Assembly: GCA_902797165.1 (NCBI GenBank)
Contig: CADBRU010000008.1
Location: 1 to 64,000 of the forward strand
Source: an uncultured Elusimicrobium sp.
GTDB lineage: Bacteria; Elusimicrobiota; Elusimicrobia; Elusimicrobiales; Elusimicrobiaceae
Direction of reading: 5' to 3'
Length of the DNA stretch: 64,000 bases
Notes under the pieces: generated by a model
Databases searched by the model: none
The model's input: the letters and a program-made list of their open reading frames with translations, nothing else
Told to the model about the DNA's origin: nothing
Made by a program: the position numbers and the translations under genes
Shown here: positions 7,844 to 16,375 of the stretch, piece by piece
Layout of the letters: each line of letters opens with the position of its first letter
Position numbering within the stretch: the first letter of the stretch is position 1

Positions 7844-8770
7844 ATGAAAAAAACAGATTTATTAATTATCGGGGCTGGGCCTGCGGGTTGCAGTGCCGCC
7901 ATTTATGCGGTGCGTGCGGGTCTGAAAACCATTATAGCCGGCGGTGCAATGCCCGGCGGGCAACTGTTACAAACTAACGATATTGAGAATTATGCGGGCT
8001 TTGTTAATCCGGTGGGCGGCTATGAACTGATGGACAATATGCTCAAGCAATGTAAGCGTTTGGGCGTGGAAATTACGACGGACCAAATTGTTAAATTGTC
8101 CGGTACAAAAACGCCTTTTACCGCTACTGCCGCGGGAGGGGAAACGTATGAAGCAACTGCGGTTGTAATTGCCACTGGAGCATCCGCCCGTTGGTTAGGC
8201 GCGCCGGGAGAGGATAAACTGCGCGGACATGGCGTATCTGCATGTGCCACGTGTGATGGATTTTTCTTTAAAGGAAAAAATGTGGTGGTAGTCGGTGGGG
8301 GAAATACCGCTTTTGAAGACGCTCTTTTTCTCTCTAAAATTTGTCCGAGTGTAACGCTTGTTCACCGCCGCGAAGGCTTTCGCGCCGATGCCGTTACCGT
8401 CGAAAAAGTAAAAAATACACCTAATATCAAAATGAAACTTAATTGCGTAGTGGACGAAGTGTTGGGAGATGGTAAAGTAACGGGTGCGCGGCTTAAAAAT
8501 GTGCAAACGGGTGCCATAGAGGAAATTGCGTGCGACGGAATTTTTGTAGCAGTAGGGGCAGTACCGCAAACCGGTTGGCTTAAAGACAGCCCGGTTGAAT
8601 TAGACGGAGCGGGCCTTGTAAAAGTAAATTATAAACAAGCCACCAATATCGACGGTATTTTTGCCGCGGGGGACTGCACCGAACCGGAATTTCGGCAGGC
8701 CAGTATTGCCGCCGGAACGGGTGCCAAAGCGGGCATCAGTGCCGCCGCTTTTGTAAATTTACATAAGTAA
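7844..8770 (+). CDS. trxB: Thioredoxin reductase
   Basis: This NADPH-dependent flavoenzyme reduces thioredoxin. The 308-residue product has the FAD-binding GAGPAGCSAA motif (about residues 10-19), the redox pair CATC at Cys134 and Cys137, the NADPH-binding VVGGGNTAFEDA (about residues 149-160) and the C-terminal GIFAAGDCTEPEFRQ. Length is standard for the low-molecular-weight class. It closes the maf operon and is followed by era with its own promoter. Confidence 0.96.
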   Translation: MKKTDLLIIGAGPAGCSAAIYAVRAGLKTIIAGGAMPGGQLLQTNDIENYAGFVNPVGGYELMDNMLKQCKRLGVEITTDQIVKLSGTKTPFTATAAGGETYEATAVVIATGASARWLGAPGEDKLRGHGVSACATCDGFFFKGKNVVVVGGGNTAFEDALFLSKICPSVTLVHRREGFRADAVTVEKVKNTPNIKMKLNCVVDEVLGDGKVTGARLKNVQTGAIEEIACDGIFVAVGAVPQTGWLKDSPVELDGAGLVKVNYKQATNIDGIFAAGDCTEPEFRQASIAAGTGAKAGISAAAFVNLHK

Positions 8771-8776
8771 ATCAAG

Positions 8777-8782
8777 TACAAT
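8777..8782 (+). promoter_or_regulatory. -10 box, leaderless start of era
   Basis: TACAAT ends six bases before the ATG at 8789. No Shine-Dalgarno lies between, so the mRNA should begin at the start codon. Confidence 0.55.
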
Positions 8783-8788
8783 AATACT

Positions 8789-9706
8789 ATGACAAACACA
8801 AATACTTTTCACAGCGGTTTTGCGGTACTGGCGGGATTACCTAATGCGGGGAAATCTACGCTGCTTAATGCCTTAGCGGGCGGATTATTATCGGCGGTAA
8901 CTGATAAACCGCAAACCACGCGCCAAAATATTTTGGCAATTGCCGAAGGGGAAAATTATCAAATTGTGTTTGTCGATACTCCGGGTTTTTTGCACCCGCG
9001 CTATAAATTGCAGCAAACCATGGCGGCGTGTGTAGACCGTGCCGTCGGAGAAGATGCCGATGTAATTTTGCTTTTAGTAGATGCACACGAGCCGGATTTG
9101 CCCGCGCATAAAGAATTATTTGCCAAAGTAAAACAGGCCTTTTGCCCCGTTTATTTAGTACTTACCAAAACCGATTTAGTGAAAGATAAAACTATTTTGT
9201 CTGCTTTGCAAAAACAAATTAAAACCGACGTGCCGAATATTGAAAAAGTATTTGAGATTTCCGCTTTGCGTGATAAAGGCGTTGCAGAACTGAAAGAAGC
9301 AGTGGCCAAAGCATTGCCCGAAAGCCCGGCCTATTTTCCGCCCGGACAATGGACGGACCGTTGGGAGCGGTTTTATGCGGCGGAATTTATCCGCGAACAG
9401 ATTTTCAAACTCTATCAGCAAGAAATTCCCTACAGTACACAAGTGGAAATTGAGAAATTTACTGAAGATTTGGGGAATAAAAATTTTATCCGCGCCATTA
9501 TTCACGTAGAGCGCGACGGACAAAAACCCATTATCATCGGCAAAGGCGGCTGTGCGATTGCCAAACTGCGTGAGCATGCGCAAAAACGCATTGAAGAGTT
9601 TCTCGGTAGGCCCTATCGTTTAGAATTGCAAGTTGTGGTTACGCCGAACTGGCGTAACAGTTCCGAGTGGCTTGAAAAATTCGGATATCTGGAGCGTGAA
9701 AATTAG
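8789..9706 (+). CDS. era: GTPase Era
   Basis: Era is an essential GTPase that binds the 3' end of 16S rRNA during small-subunit assembly. The 305-residue protein has G1 GLPNAGKST (about residues 16-24), the switch region ending TTRQNI, G3 VDTPGFL, G4 TKTD, and a C-terminal KH domain with KPIIIGKGGCAIAKLREHA. Length is normal. It is preceded by a leaderless-type promoter and followed by a bidirectional terminator, so it appears monocistronic. Confidence 0.97.
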   Translation: MTNTNTFHSGFAVLAGLPNAGKSTLLNALAGGLLSAVTDKPQTTRQNILAIAEGENYQIVFVDTPGFLHPRYKLQQTMAACVDRAVGEDADVILLLVDAHEPDLPAHKELFAKVKQAFCPVYLVLTKTDLVKDKTILSALQKQIKTDVPNIEKVFEISALRDKGVAELKEAVAKALPESPAYFPPGQWTDRWERFYAAEFIREQIFKLYQQEIPYSTQVEIEKFTEDLGNKNFIRAIIHVERDGQKPIIIGKGGCAIAKLREHAQKRIEEFLGRPYRLELQVVVTPNWRNSSEWLEKFGYLEREN

Positions 9707-9720
9707 ATTTATATAGTAAA

Positions 9721-9747
9721 AACCTCGAATAAGTTCGAGGTTTTTTA
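9721..9747. terminator. Bidirectional terminator between era and the FtsA-like gene
   Basis: AACCTCGAA (9721-9729) pairs with TTCGAGGTT (9734-9742), with A-rich and T-rich flanks. It serves both converging genes. Confidence 0.9.
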
Positions 9748-9750
9748 ATC

Positions 9751-10896
9751 TTAATTCATCCCCAATTTGGCAAGGACGCGGCTAAATAGACTGGTGGCTT
9801 TTTGTTGAATTTGGTTGCGGCGTATCGGCTCACCGTGTCGTTGCGAATAGAGCGCCAAAGAAATAGCAGAGGTATAACCGGCAATAAGTAAATCTTCACT
9901 ATCGGCAATTAAATTGTCATGTGTAGCTACGCGCGCGCGGCGTGCGTTTAATACTTCTTTGGCGGCATTTTTGACAGGCAATATGGCCCCGCCGCCGCTT
10001 AGTACAATTTGCTGCGGTGCATTTTTAATATAACTGATAGATTGCGTAAATTCTTGGCGGAATTTTTTAAGTAAATTCTTGGCAGCTTCGTCTAACACAT
10101 CATCTAATACTTCATCTTCCCCGTATTCGTAATTACGAAGTAAAGATTGCGTTTCGTCCGGTTCGGTTTGCAGCACGTCGGATACTTCTTGTATGATATG
10201 TTGAAATCCCTCGGAAATTTCCCACGCAGTTTCTAAAATACCTTTGTGATATAAGGCGGCGGAACTGTGCTGATATCCGATATCAAGCAGTAAAGTGCGG
10301 TTCTTTTTCTCTTCGGGTTTTAACAAACTGTCACACAAAGCGATAATGGACGGCACTCCTTCATAATCTTCGTAACCCACGGCCGCCATGACCCGGTTTA
10401 AGTTATTAAGCGGGCCTTTTAAGGCACAGGACACTAGGGTCTCCACATCTAGCCAATTACCGGTCAGTCCGATCGGTTTTACGCCTTCTTTTCCGTCTAA
10501 AATAAACAGTTGTGGCAAAATGTTCACAATCTCTAATTGTTCACCGATATTTTTCGGATAGGCTTCATCTAATACCGCATGTACATCTTTTTCTTGTATG
10601 ACTTGTTGTGAGTTTAAGGTGTGCGTGCCACTGGAGCGGTGGAAACTTAAAAATTCACCGCGCAGTCCTACTACTACCGTCGGAGTTAATTTGGCATATT
10701 CACTGATTTCCTGTAGTAACTCTGCGACGGCTTGGACGGCTTTATCAAAATCTAAAATATAACAGGCACTGATAGCGGTACATTTTTTGCGCGTAGCATA
10801 ACGCACCCGGCACGTGGCGGTGTCTTCATCATAGGTAAGCAAAACAGCCGAAATTTGGCTGCTGCCGAAATCGAGTGCGATAAATGATTCTTCCAT
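9751..10896 (-). CDS. ftsA: FtsA-like actin-family ATPase
   Basis: This 381-residue protein has the actin/HSP70 fold of FtsA: an N-terminal phosphate-binding strand ALDFGSSQISAVL (residues 7-19), an SHS2-like insert, a second phosphate motif LLLDIGYQHSSAALY (about 205-219) and SGGGAILP (about 298-305). It ends in a predicted amphipathic helix, ATSLFSRVLAKLGMN, matching the membrane-targeting tail of FtsA, which tethers FtsZ to the inner membrane. It is shorter than E. coli FtsA (420 residues) and no ftsQ or ftsZ lies beside it. PilM has the same fold but normally sits in pilMNOPQ and lacks this tail. A TGCTACAAT box ends nine bases upstream of the ATG. Confidence 0.72.
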   Translation of the reverse strand: MEESFIALDFGSSQISAVLLTYDEDTATCRVRYATRKKCTAISACYILDFDKAVQAVAELLQEISEYAKLTPTVVVGLRGEFLSFHRSSGTHTLNSQQVIQEKDVHAVLDEAYPKNIGEQLEIVNILPQLFILDGKEGVKPIGLTGNWLDVETLVSCALKGPLNNLNRVMAAVGYEDYEGVPSIIALCDSLLKPEEKKNRTLLLDIGYQHSSAALYHKGILETAWEISEGFQHIIQEVSDVLQTEPDETQSLLRNYEYGEDEVLDDVLDEAAKNLLKKFRQEFTQSISYIKNAPQQIVLSGGGAILPVKNAAKEVLNARRARVATHDNLIADSEDLLIAGYTSAISLALYSQRHGEPIRRNQIQQKATSLFSRVLAKLGMN

Positions 10897-10905
10897 GGGA
10901 AATTT

Positions 10906-10914
10906 ATTGTAGCA
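10906..10914 (-). promoter_or_regulatory. Extended -10 box of the FtsA-like gene
   Basis: TGCTACAAT (10914..10906) ends nine bases before the ATG at 10896, predicting a leader of two or three bases at most. Confidence 0.5.
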
Positions 10915-10970
10915 AATTTAAGTAGCGGCTGCTTTCGTCTTACCTTCGGCGGAAAGAATATAGAATTTCA

Positions 10971-10976
10971 TATAAT
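10971..10976 (+). promoter_or_regulatory. -10 box, leaderless GTG start of the ABC-F gene
   Basis: TATAAT ends exactly six bases before the GTG at 10983 and no Shine-Dalgarno is present, predicting a leaderless mRNA beginning with GTG. Confidence 0.55.
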
Positions 10977-10982
10977 ATATAC

Positions 10983-12845
10983 GTGATAGAAATTAAGGAT
11001 TTATCGTTTCATTTTGGACTACGCACTTTGTTTGAAGGGGCGAATTTGTTAGTGCCGGACGGCTTGAAAATAGGAGTCGTGGGGTTGAACGGGTGCGGAA
11101 AATCTACCTTATTTAAACTTATTACCGGAGATTTATTTCCCGACGGGGGAAAAATAGAAATTTCCCGCGGTACGCAAATTGCTTCTGTTTCGCAAGAAAT
11201 CAAGGACCCGTCTAAGAAATTATTGGAATTTGTGTTAGAGTCTGATCATGAAATGACACGGTTGCAACACAAATTAACGGAAAATTTATCCGGTGAAAAA
11301 TTGGCGGAAATTTATGATAGGCTGGATAGTTTGGGGGTACATTCGGCTCAGGCCCGTGCCAGTGCCATTTTAAGCGGACTTGGGTTTGTTAATGAAGATT
11401 TTGACCGCCCGCTTAAAGAGTTTTCAGGCGGTTGGCAAGTGCGCGCTAATTTGGCCGCCACTTTGTACGCGCCGAGCAATTGTCTGCTTTTAGATGAACC
11501 GACCAACCATCTGGATTTAGAAACCGCTACCTGGCTTGAAAATTATCTTGCTAAGACGGATAAAACGGTGCTGCTTATCAGCCATGACCGCCATATTTTA
11601 AACCGCTTGTGCGATAAAATCGTGCATGTGGAGCAAGCACAATTAAAACTTTACAACGGTAATTACGATACATACGAACGCACCCGCGAAGCCGAACAGG
11701 AAGGTGCGCGTTTGGCGGCTGCCAAGCATGAACGGGTGGTGGCACATTTGCAGAGTTTTGTGGATCGTTTCCGTTATAAAGCCACCAAAGCAAAACAGGC
11801 CCAAAGCCGCTTGAAAATGATTGAAAAACTGGGGGATCCTCCGGAAATTATCAAAGATCCGGAAATTCATTTTCAGTTTCCGTCTCCGACGCATTTAACG
11901 CAAGCCTTGATTACTTTGGAAGATGCAGTGGCGGGTTATGATGATAAGCCGGTATTGCAAAATTTAACGTTGCGCATTGAACCTGACGACCGCATTGCAC
12001 TGCTGGGTGCCAACGGAAACGGTAAATCTACGCTGGCCAAGGTGCTTTCGCACCGTTTGCTGCTGATGAGCGGGCGCATGACTATTGCTAAAAAAATTAA
12101 GATTGCTTATTTTTCGCAACATCAAACCGAAGAATTAGACGTAGAAAAAACACCTTTTGAAATGTTAGCCGGACTCATGCCGCCGGGGACCGGTGAAACG
12201 CAAATTCGCGCGCAATTGGGGGCCTTTGGGTTAAACAAAGCCAAATCGGATACGGTAATCGGTAAACTTTCCGGCGGAGAAAAGAGCCGTCTGTTACTTT
12301 CCATTATTACCAAAGATGCCCCGCATTTACTGATTTTAGACGAGCCGACGAACCACTTGGACATTTTATCGCGCCAAGCATTACTTGAGGCACTAAATCA
12401 TTATGAAGGGGCAGTGGTGCTTATTACGCACGATTTGCACGTCATTGAAACGGCGTGTGATACATTGTGGCTTGTGCGGGGCGGTACTTGTCAGATATAC
12501 CGCGGAGATTTGGAAGATTACAAAGCCAGTTTGCTCAAGCATAACGAGAAAGGTGCCAGCGCGGCCAGTGATAAAGAAAATTCTGCCGAAGCGCGCCGGC
12601 GCAATGCCGCGCAACGTCGGGCGCAGTTGGCTCCTTTGAAAAAAGAAATCCGCGAATTAGATAAAAAGTTAGAAAAACTAAATCACCGTAAACAGGAATT
12701 AGAAAATGCCTTACTGGTGCGCTACGATGCCGATAACAGTATTGAACTTGCCTTGCTGGGGGATCAAATTTCTAATATAGAAGAGCGGTGGTTTGCATTA
12801 AATCAAGAGTGTGAAGATATTTTAAGCGGCAAAGAGGAAGCATGA
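10983..12845 (+). CDS. ABC-F family ribosome-associated ATPase
   Basis: This 620-residue protein has two ABC ATPase domains and no membrane segments, the layout of the ABC-F family (Uup, YheS, EttA), which act on stalled or translating ribosomes. Walker A motifs are GLNGCGKST (about residue 34) and GANGNGKST (about 340); signatures are FSGGWQVR and LSGGEKSR; Walker B motifs are LLLDEPTNHLDLE and LLILDEPTNHLDIL. A charged linker lies between the domains and a C-terminal coiled coil (about residues 535-615) follows, as in Uup-type members. The start is GTG. It overlaps the helicase gene by four bases. Confidence 0.93.
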   Translation: MIEIKDLSFHFGLRTLFEGANLLVPDGLKIGVVGLNGCGKSTLFKLITGDLFPDGGKIEISRGTQIASVSQEIKDPSKKLLEFVLESDHEMTRLQHKLTENLSGEKLAEIYDRLDSLGVHSAQARASAILSGLGFVNEDFDRPLKEFSGGWQVRANLAATLYAPSNCLLLDEPTNHLDLETATWLENYLAKTDKTVLLISHDRHILNRLCDKIVHVEQAQLKLYNGNYDTYERTREAEQEGARLAAAKHERVVAHLQSFVDRFRYKATKAKQAQSRLKMIEKLGDPPEIIKDPEIHFQFPSPTHLTQALITLEDAVAGYDDKPVLQNLTLRIEPDDRIALLGANGNGKSTLAKVLSHRLLLMSGRMTIAKKIKIAYFSQHQTEELDVEKTPFEMLAGLMPPGTGETQIRAQLGAFGLNKAKSDTVIGKLSGGEKSRLLLSIITKDAPHLLILDEPTNHLDILSRQALLEALNHYEGAVVLITHDLHVIETACDTLWLVRGGTCQIYRGDLEDYKASLLKHNEKGASAASDKENSAEARRRNAAQRRAQLAPLKKEIRELDKKLEKLNHRKQELENALLVRYDADNSIELALLGDQISNIEERWFALNQECEDILSGKEEA

Positions 12846-14248
12846 GTGCATTTAACAGTTTAGCGGAAGATTTACAAGCATCCTTAAAACGACTCGGGAT
12901 CGAAACGCCGACGCAAGTGCAGCAATCGGCGCTGCCGCCCGCGCTCAAAGGGCGCGATGTGCTTGTTACCGCGCAAACCGGCACGGGAAAAACATTTGCA
13001 TTTTTATTGCCGCTCATTACACAGTTGCGCGCAAAACCGGATAGCGCGGCTTTGATTTTATCACCAACTCGAGAACTGGCGCAGCAAACACAAAGTGCTT
13101 TAGAAAGTTTAATCACGGCGGAAGATTTACTTTCCGTACTGATTATCGGCGGGGATAATATACACAAGCAGTATGCACTACTACGTCGTAAGCCGCGCAT
13201 TATTATCGGTACGCCGGGGCGCATTATTGACCACATCGGACGCAAAAGTATCGTGCTTAAAAATATTGCATTTTTGATACTGGACGAAGCAGATCGTATG
13301 TTGGATATGGGCTTTATTCCCGACGTACGTAAAATATGTGCGGCTCTGCCGATGCCACGTCAAACCTCTCTTTTTTCCGCTACTTTGCCTAAAGAAATAG
13401 AACAACTGGCGGGGGGACTTTTAAAAGATCCGGTGCGGGTGCAAATCGGTTCCGTTTCCCGTCCGGTTGATTTGGTAGTGCAGCAAATTATCCGTCTGGG
13501 AACGCGGGAGAGACTGAGTCAATTATTAGTTGAACTGGAAAGCCGCCGCGGCCAAATTCTAGTATTCGTAAAAAGTAAACATTTGGCAGACAAATTGGCC
13601 AAGCAACTCAAGCAATACGGCGTGAAAGCCAATGCCTTGCATGGGGACTTGCGCCAAAACCGCCGCCGCCAAGTAATGGAATTTTTCCGCGAAGGAAGTG
13701 TGCCGGTATTGGTGGCTACGGATGTGGCGGCGCGCGGGCTTGATATAGACGGTATGTCCTGTGTGATTAATTATGATTTGCCGCAATGTGCGGAAGATTA
13801 TATTCACCGCATTGGGCGCACGGGGCGCGCGGGCAGTGTGGGGACGGCCCTTTCCTTTATACTAGAGGAAGATGATAGCAAGTGGAAAGAAATTTGCCGC
13901 GTGTGTCACTTAGGTAAAATTACGGAGTTGACTAAAACTAACCGGGCCTTGCCTAAGCCGAAATTTGTGGCGGCTGATGTGCGCAAAAAAATAATTCATA
14001 AGCCGTTGCCCGCTGCGGCAAAAACGGTTGAGCCGGTTGTTTCCGTAAAAACAAAACCGACAATTTCTATCCCAAAAAAGAAATCCGCTCCGGCGGTAAT
14101 TGAAACACAAAAAGAGCCTAGTGCCGAACAGGGTTTTCGCGTTTTGCATGTGGGCAGTAAGAAAAAACAAGTTGCGGAAAAGAAAATTTTCCGGCGGACT
14201 AAACCCCAAAAATTCTTTTCATTTAAACGCAAGAAACACCGTAAATAA
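12842..14248 (+). CDS. DEAD-box RNA helicase, RhlE-like
   Basis: This 468-residue ATP-dependent RNA helicase shows every core motif in order: Q motif around residue 22, AQTGTGKT, PTRELAQQ, GTPGRIIDHIG, LDEADRML, SAT, ATDVAARGLDID and HRIGRTGRAG. The last 110 residues are lysine- and arginine-rich with low complexity, a common RNA-binding tail in RhlE and CsdA types. It starts inside the stop of the ABC-F gene (ATGA overlap), pointing to coupled translation of two RNA- or ribosome-acting proteins. A terminator follows. Confidence 0.93.
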   Translation: MSAFNSLAEDLQASLKRLGIETPTQVQQSALPPALKGRDVLVTAQTGTGKTFAFLLPLITQLRAKPDSAALILSPTRELAQQTQSALESLITAEDLLSVLIIGGDNIHKQYALLRRKPRIIIGTPGRIIDHIGRKSIVLKNIAFLILDEADRMLDMGFIPDVRKICAALPMPRQTSLFSATLPKEIEQLAGGLLKDPVRVQIGSVSRPVDLVVQQIIRLGTRERLSQLLVELESRRGQILVFVKSKHLADKLAKQLKQYGVKANALHGDLRQNRRRQVMEFFREGSVPVLVATDVAARGLDIDGMSCVINYDLPQCAEDYIHRIGRTGRAGSVGTALSFILEEDDSKWKEICRVCHLGKITELTKTNRALPKPKFVAADVRKKIIHKPLPAAAKTVEPVVSVKTKPTISIPKKKSAPAVIETQKEPSAEQGFRVLHVGSKKKQVAEKKIFRRTKPQKFFSFKRKKHRK

Positions 14249-14250
14249 AA

Positions 14251-14278
14251 ACTCCCGCTAAGTGGCGGGAGTTTTTTT
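14251..14278. terminator. Rho-independent terminator after the helicase
   Basis: ACTCCCGC (14251-14258) pairs with GCGGGAGT (14265-14272), followed by seven T and preceded by an A-run. Confidence 0.9.
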
Positions 14279-14298
14279 AAAAGTAAATATAGGGGCAC

Positions 14299-14844
14299 TT
14301 ATTTTATTTCGTTACAATGCACGTTACCGCTATCGCTTTCATTGGCTCCGGTCATATTATTGCACAACCAAAGTCCCGTGGGACTATTGGGTTCATTGCA
14401 ACACATAATGGGTGCATATACTCCGGTGGAATCTTGTTGCGGATACATAAAGCGCAATTGATACCCGGCCTTGGCATTACGCACGGTAATATATTGCAAG
14501 GGAAGCGGATTTAGTTTGTACGTAAAACTTCCGTCGTTAAATTCATTGGTATATACCAAATGGTTTTCTTCATCTCTGTAAGAATCTGTATCGGAACCTA
14601 TAAAGCCGATATCGATTTGGCTAAAGGAAGTGGGCGGTACATTATTTACATCCATGTAGCGCACTACCGAATCGTAGATGGTGCGGCCTTGTGTTAAACC
14701 TTCCACCATTTCTGCGCGAAATACAGAACGTCTGTATTTGGGTAAAGCCACACCGGTTAGAATACCGATAATCAATACTACCATGACAAGTTCCATCAAT
14801 GTGAAACCTTTACGGTTGAAAAAATGTTTTTGTTTTTTTAGCAT
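14299..14844 (-). CDS. Type IV prepilin-like protein (orphan)
   Basis: This 181-residue protein has a prepilin signal: a basic leader MLKKQKHFFNRKG, cleavage between Gly13 and Phe14, then FTLMELVMVVLIIGIL, the hydrophobic helix with Glu at mature position 5. The rest is a predicted globular beta domain with four cysteines (CC, C and C near the C-terminus) that may form disulfides. Pilin-like proteins build type IV pili or type II secretion pseudopili, but no assembly genes lie nearby. It has its own promoter and Shine-Dalgarno (TAATAGGAGAG), so it is a stand-alone gene. Three other orphan prepilins lie at 24313, 34913 and 62047. Confidence 0.9.
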   Translation of the reverse strand: MLKKQKHFFNRKGFTLMELVMVVLIIGILTGVALPKYRRSVFRAEMVEGLTQGRTIYDSVVRYMDVNNVPPTSFSQIDIGFIGSDTDSYRDEENHLVYTNEFNDGSFTYKLNPLPLQYITVRNAKAGYQLRFMYPQQDSTGVYAPIMCCNEPNSPTGLWLCNNMTGANESDSGNVHCNEIK

Positions 14845-14862
14845 AGTTACTCTCCTATTAAT

Positions 14863-14891
14863 AGTATAAAGATTTAAAAGAAAGGCTGCAA
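14863..14891 (-). promoter_or_regulatory. Promoter of the orphan prepilin
   Basis: TTGCAG (14891..14886), a 17-bp spacer and TATACT (14868..14863); the short leader carries AGGAGAG. Confidence 0.75.
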
Positions 14892-14960
14892 GTTTTTTTA
14901 GAAAGTGTAATAATGTAGCAATATTGATAGAGCCTTGTCAATGGGTTATTAAAAAAAGAC

Positions 14961-14989
14961 TTGCAAAAGTTTTTCTAATAAGTTTTAAT
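14961..14989 (+). promoter_or_regulatory. Probable promoter of the porin-like gene
   Basis: TTGCAA (14961-14966), a 17-bp spacer and the weak -10 TTTAAT (14984-14989). The leader of about 38 nt carries the strong Shine-Dalgarno AAGGAGG. Confidence 0.5.
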
Positions 14990-15033
14990 AGATATGTAGG
15001 GTAGTTTAAAAAATAACAAGGAGGAAGTACTGC

Positions 15034-16269
15034 ATGAAGAAACTACTAGGCTTGTTAGTGGTATTGGCTGTAGCCTTGCCCGCAAGCGCAGATGTATTGA
15101 AGAACGTAGAAATCAAAGGTGAAATTCAAACCATCGCCTCTGATGTCAACCACAATGAAGTTGATGGCGATCCTATCACTCCCGCTGACATTTATAATGC
15201 CGGCACGGGATATCGTGTATTAGCCGGTTTATCTGCCAACTTGGTAGAAGATGTAACCGCTAATTTAACCTTCCAACAAGCAGATATGTGGAATGGTGCT
15301 ATTGCCGGTGATTCTTATCTCAACCACGAAGGTAATACCGCTCTCGCCGAAGCAAATGTAGTATTGAGCAATTTATTTGATTGCTTTGAAGCTACGATCG
15401 GTCGCCAATTCTACGGTGAAGAAGATAGCGCCGTAATGTATTTTGGTCCGAACCACTACAATGCAGAAGGCATGTATGCTCCGTCAGTAGACGCTGCCAA
15501 ATTGACCTATGCCGATGATGCAAAAGCCTTAACCGTCATCGCCGGTAAAATAGACTTAACCACCGGATTAGGTTTGGCTCCGAACACCTTTGCGGGTGCT
15601 GATTTCCGCATGAACTTAACCGATGCTATCAAATTGCAAGCCTATTTGTATGACTTCAACAATGTTGATGATGGTACCGGTACCGGCACTGAAACCCGCT
15701 ATGTTGGTTTCTATGGTGCCAAATTAAGTTTTGCTCCGGAAGCTTTCTTACTGAGCGCTGAATATGCCCGCAACTTTGGCGGTCACAAATTCTTGAAAGA
15801 AGAAGGCAAAGAAAACCGTGGTTATATGTTGAAAGTTGACGGTGCTGTCAACGTAGAAGCTTTCAAAGTCCGCGGTGCTTTCTTGTATGAAACCGAAGAC
15901 TTCTGGGCTTTCGGCAACTATACTCCGGGCTTGTTAATCGGCCACGTATTTGGTGGACAAACCAACTTGTACTCTGCAGAAGGTGTCCGCATGTTCAACG
16001 TGGGTATTGATGTAAACCCGTTTGAAAAATGGACCTTCTCCTTGGACGGCTATTCCTTCCAAGATCGCTTTGGCCATCACTCTGCCACCTTTGAAGGTGA
16101 CTTAGTAGCCAAATATCAACATAATGAATATGTACAATTGTTCGCCGGTTTCGGTTATGCCAAATATGGTACCAATGAACCGATGAACGCTCCTGCCGGT
16201 GTAACCTATAAAGGTTATCTCCACAAAGATAACTTCAAAGGTCAACTCGGTATGTTGATTAACTTCTAA
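15034..16269 (+). CDS. Outer-membrane porin-like beta-barrel protein
   Basis: This 411-residue exported protein has a clean Sec signal peptide (residues 1-19, ending LPASA before DVLK) and a body with alternating short hydrophobic strands, many Tyr, Phe and Gly residues, and a final strand ending KGQLGMLINF. A C-terminal phenylalanine is the classic signal for BAM-dependent insertion of outer-membrane barrels. It is therefore probably a porin-like barrel, but no named porin family was recognised. The strong Shine-Dalgarno and codon choice suggest high expression. It is monocistronic with its own promoter and terminator. Confidence 0.75.
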   Translation: MKKLLGLLVVLAVALPASADVLKNVEIKGEIQTIASDVNHNEVDGDPITPADIYNAGTGYRVLAGLSANLVEDVTANLTFQQADMWNGAIAGDSYLNHEGNTALAEANVVLSNLFDCFEATIGRQFYGEEDSAVMYFGPNHYNAEGMYAPSVDAAKLTYADDAKALTVIAGKIDLTTGLGLAPNTFAGADFRMNLTDAIKLQAYLYDFNNVDDGTGTGTETRYVGFYGAKLSFAPEAFLLSAEYARNFGGHKFLKEEGKENRGYMLKVDGAVNVEAFKVRGAFLYETEDFWAFGNYTPGLLIGHVFGGQTNLYSAEGVRMFNVGIDVNPFEKWTFSLDGYSFQDRFGHHSATFEGDLVAKYQHNEYVQLFAGFGYAKYGTNEPMNAPAGVTYKGYLHKDNFKGQLGMLINF

Positions 16270-16285
16270 TCTTTTAGAAGATATA

Positions 16286-16315
16286 AACCCCGCTCAAACG
16301 AGCGGGGTTTTTTAT
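16286..16315 (+). terminator. Rho-independent terminator after the porin-like gene
   Basis: AACCCCGCT (16286-16294) pairs with AGCGGGGTT (16301-16309), followed by a T-run. Confidence 0.9.
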
Positions 16316-16375
16316 TGTGTGTAGACTCTCAAAAAGGTGTAAAATAAAGGTATATCTTATTATAAGGAGAACCTT

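Noticed and set aside
9751-10896. PilM as the identity of the FtsA-like gene
   Set aside because: The fold is shared, and pilins occur in the window. But there are no pilNOPQ neighbours and the amphipathic C-terminal tail is the FtsA membrane anchor.
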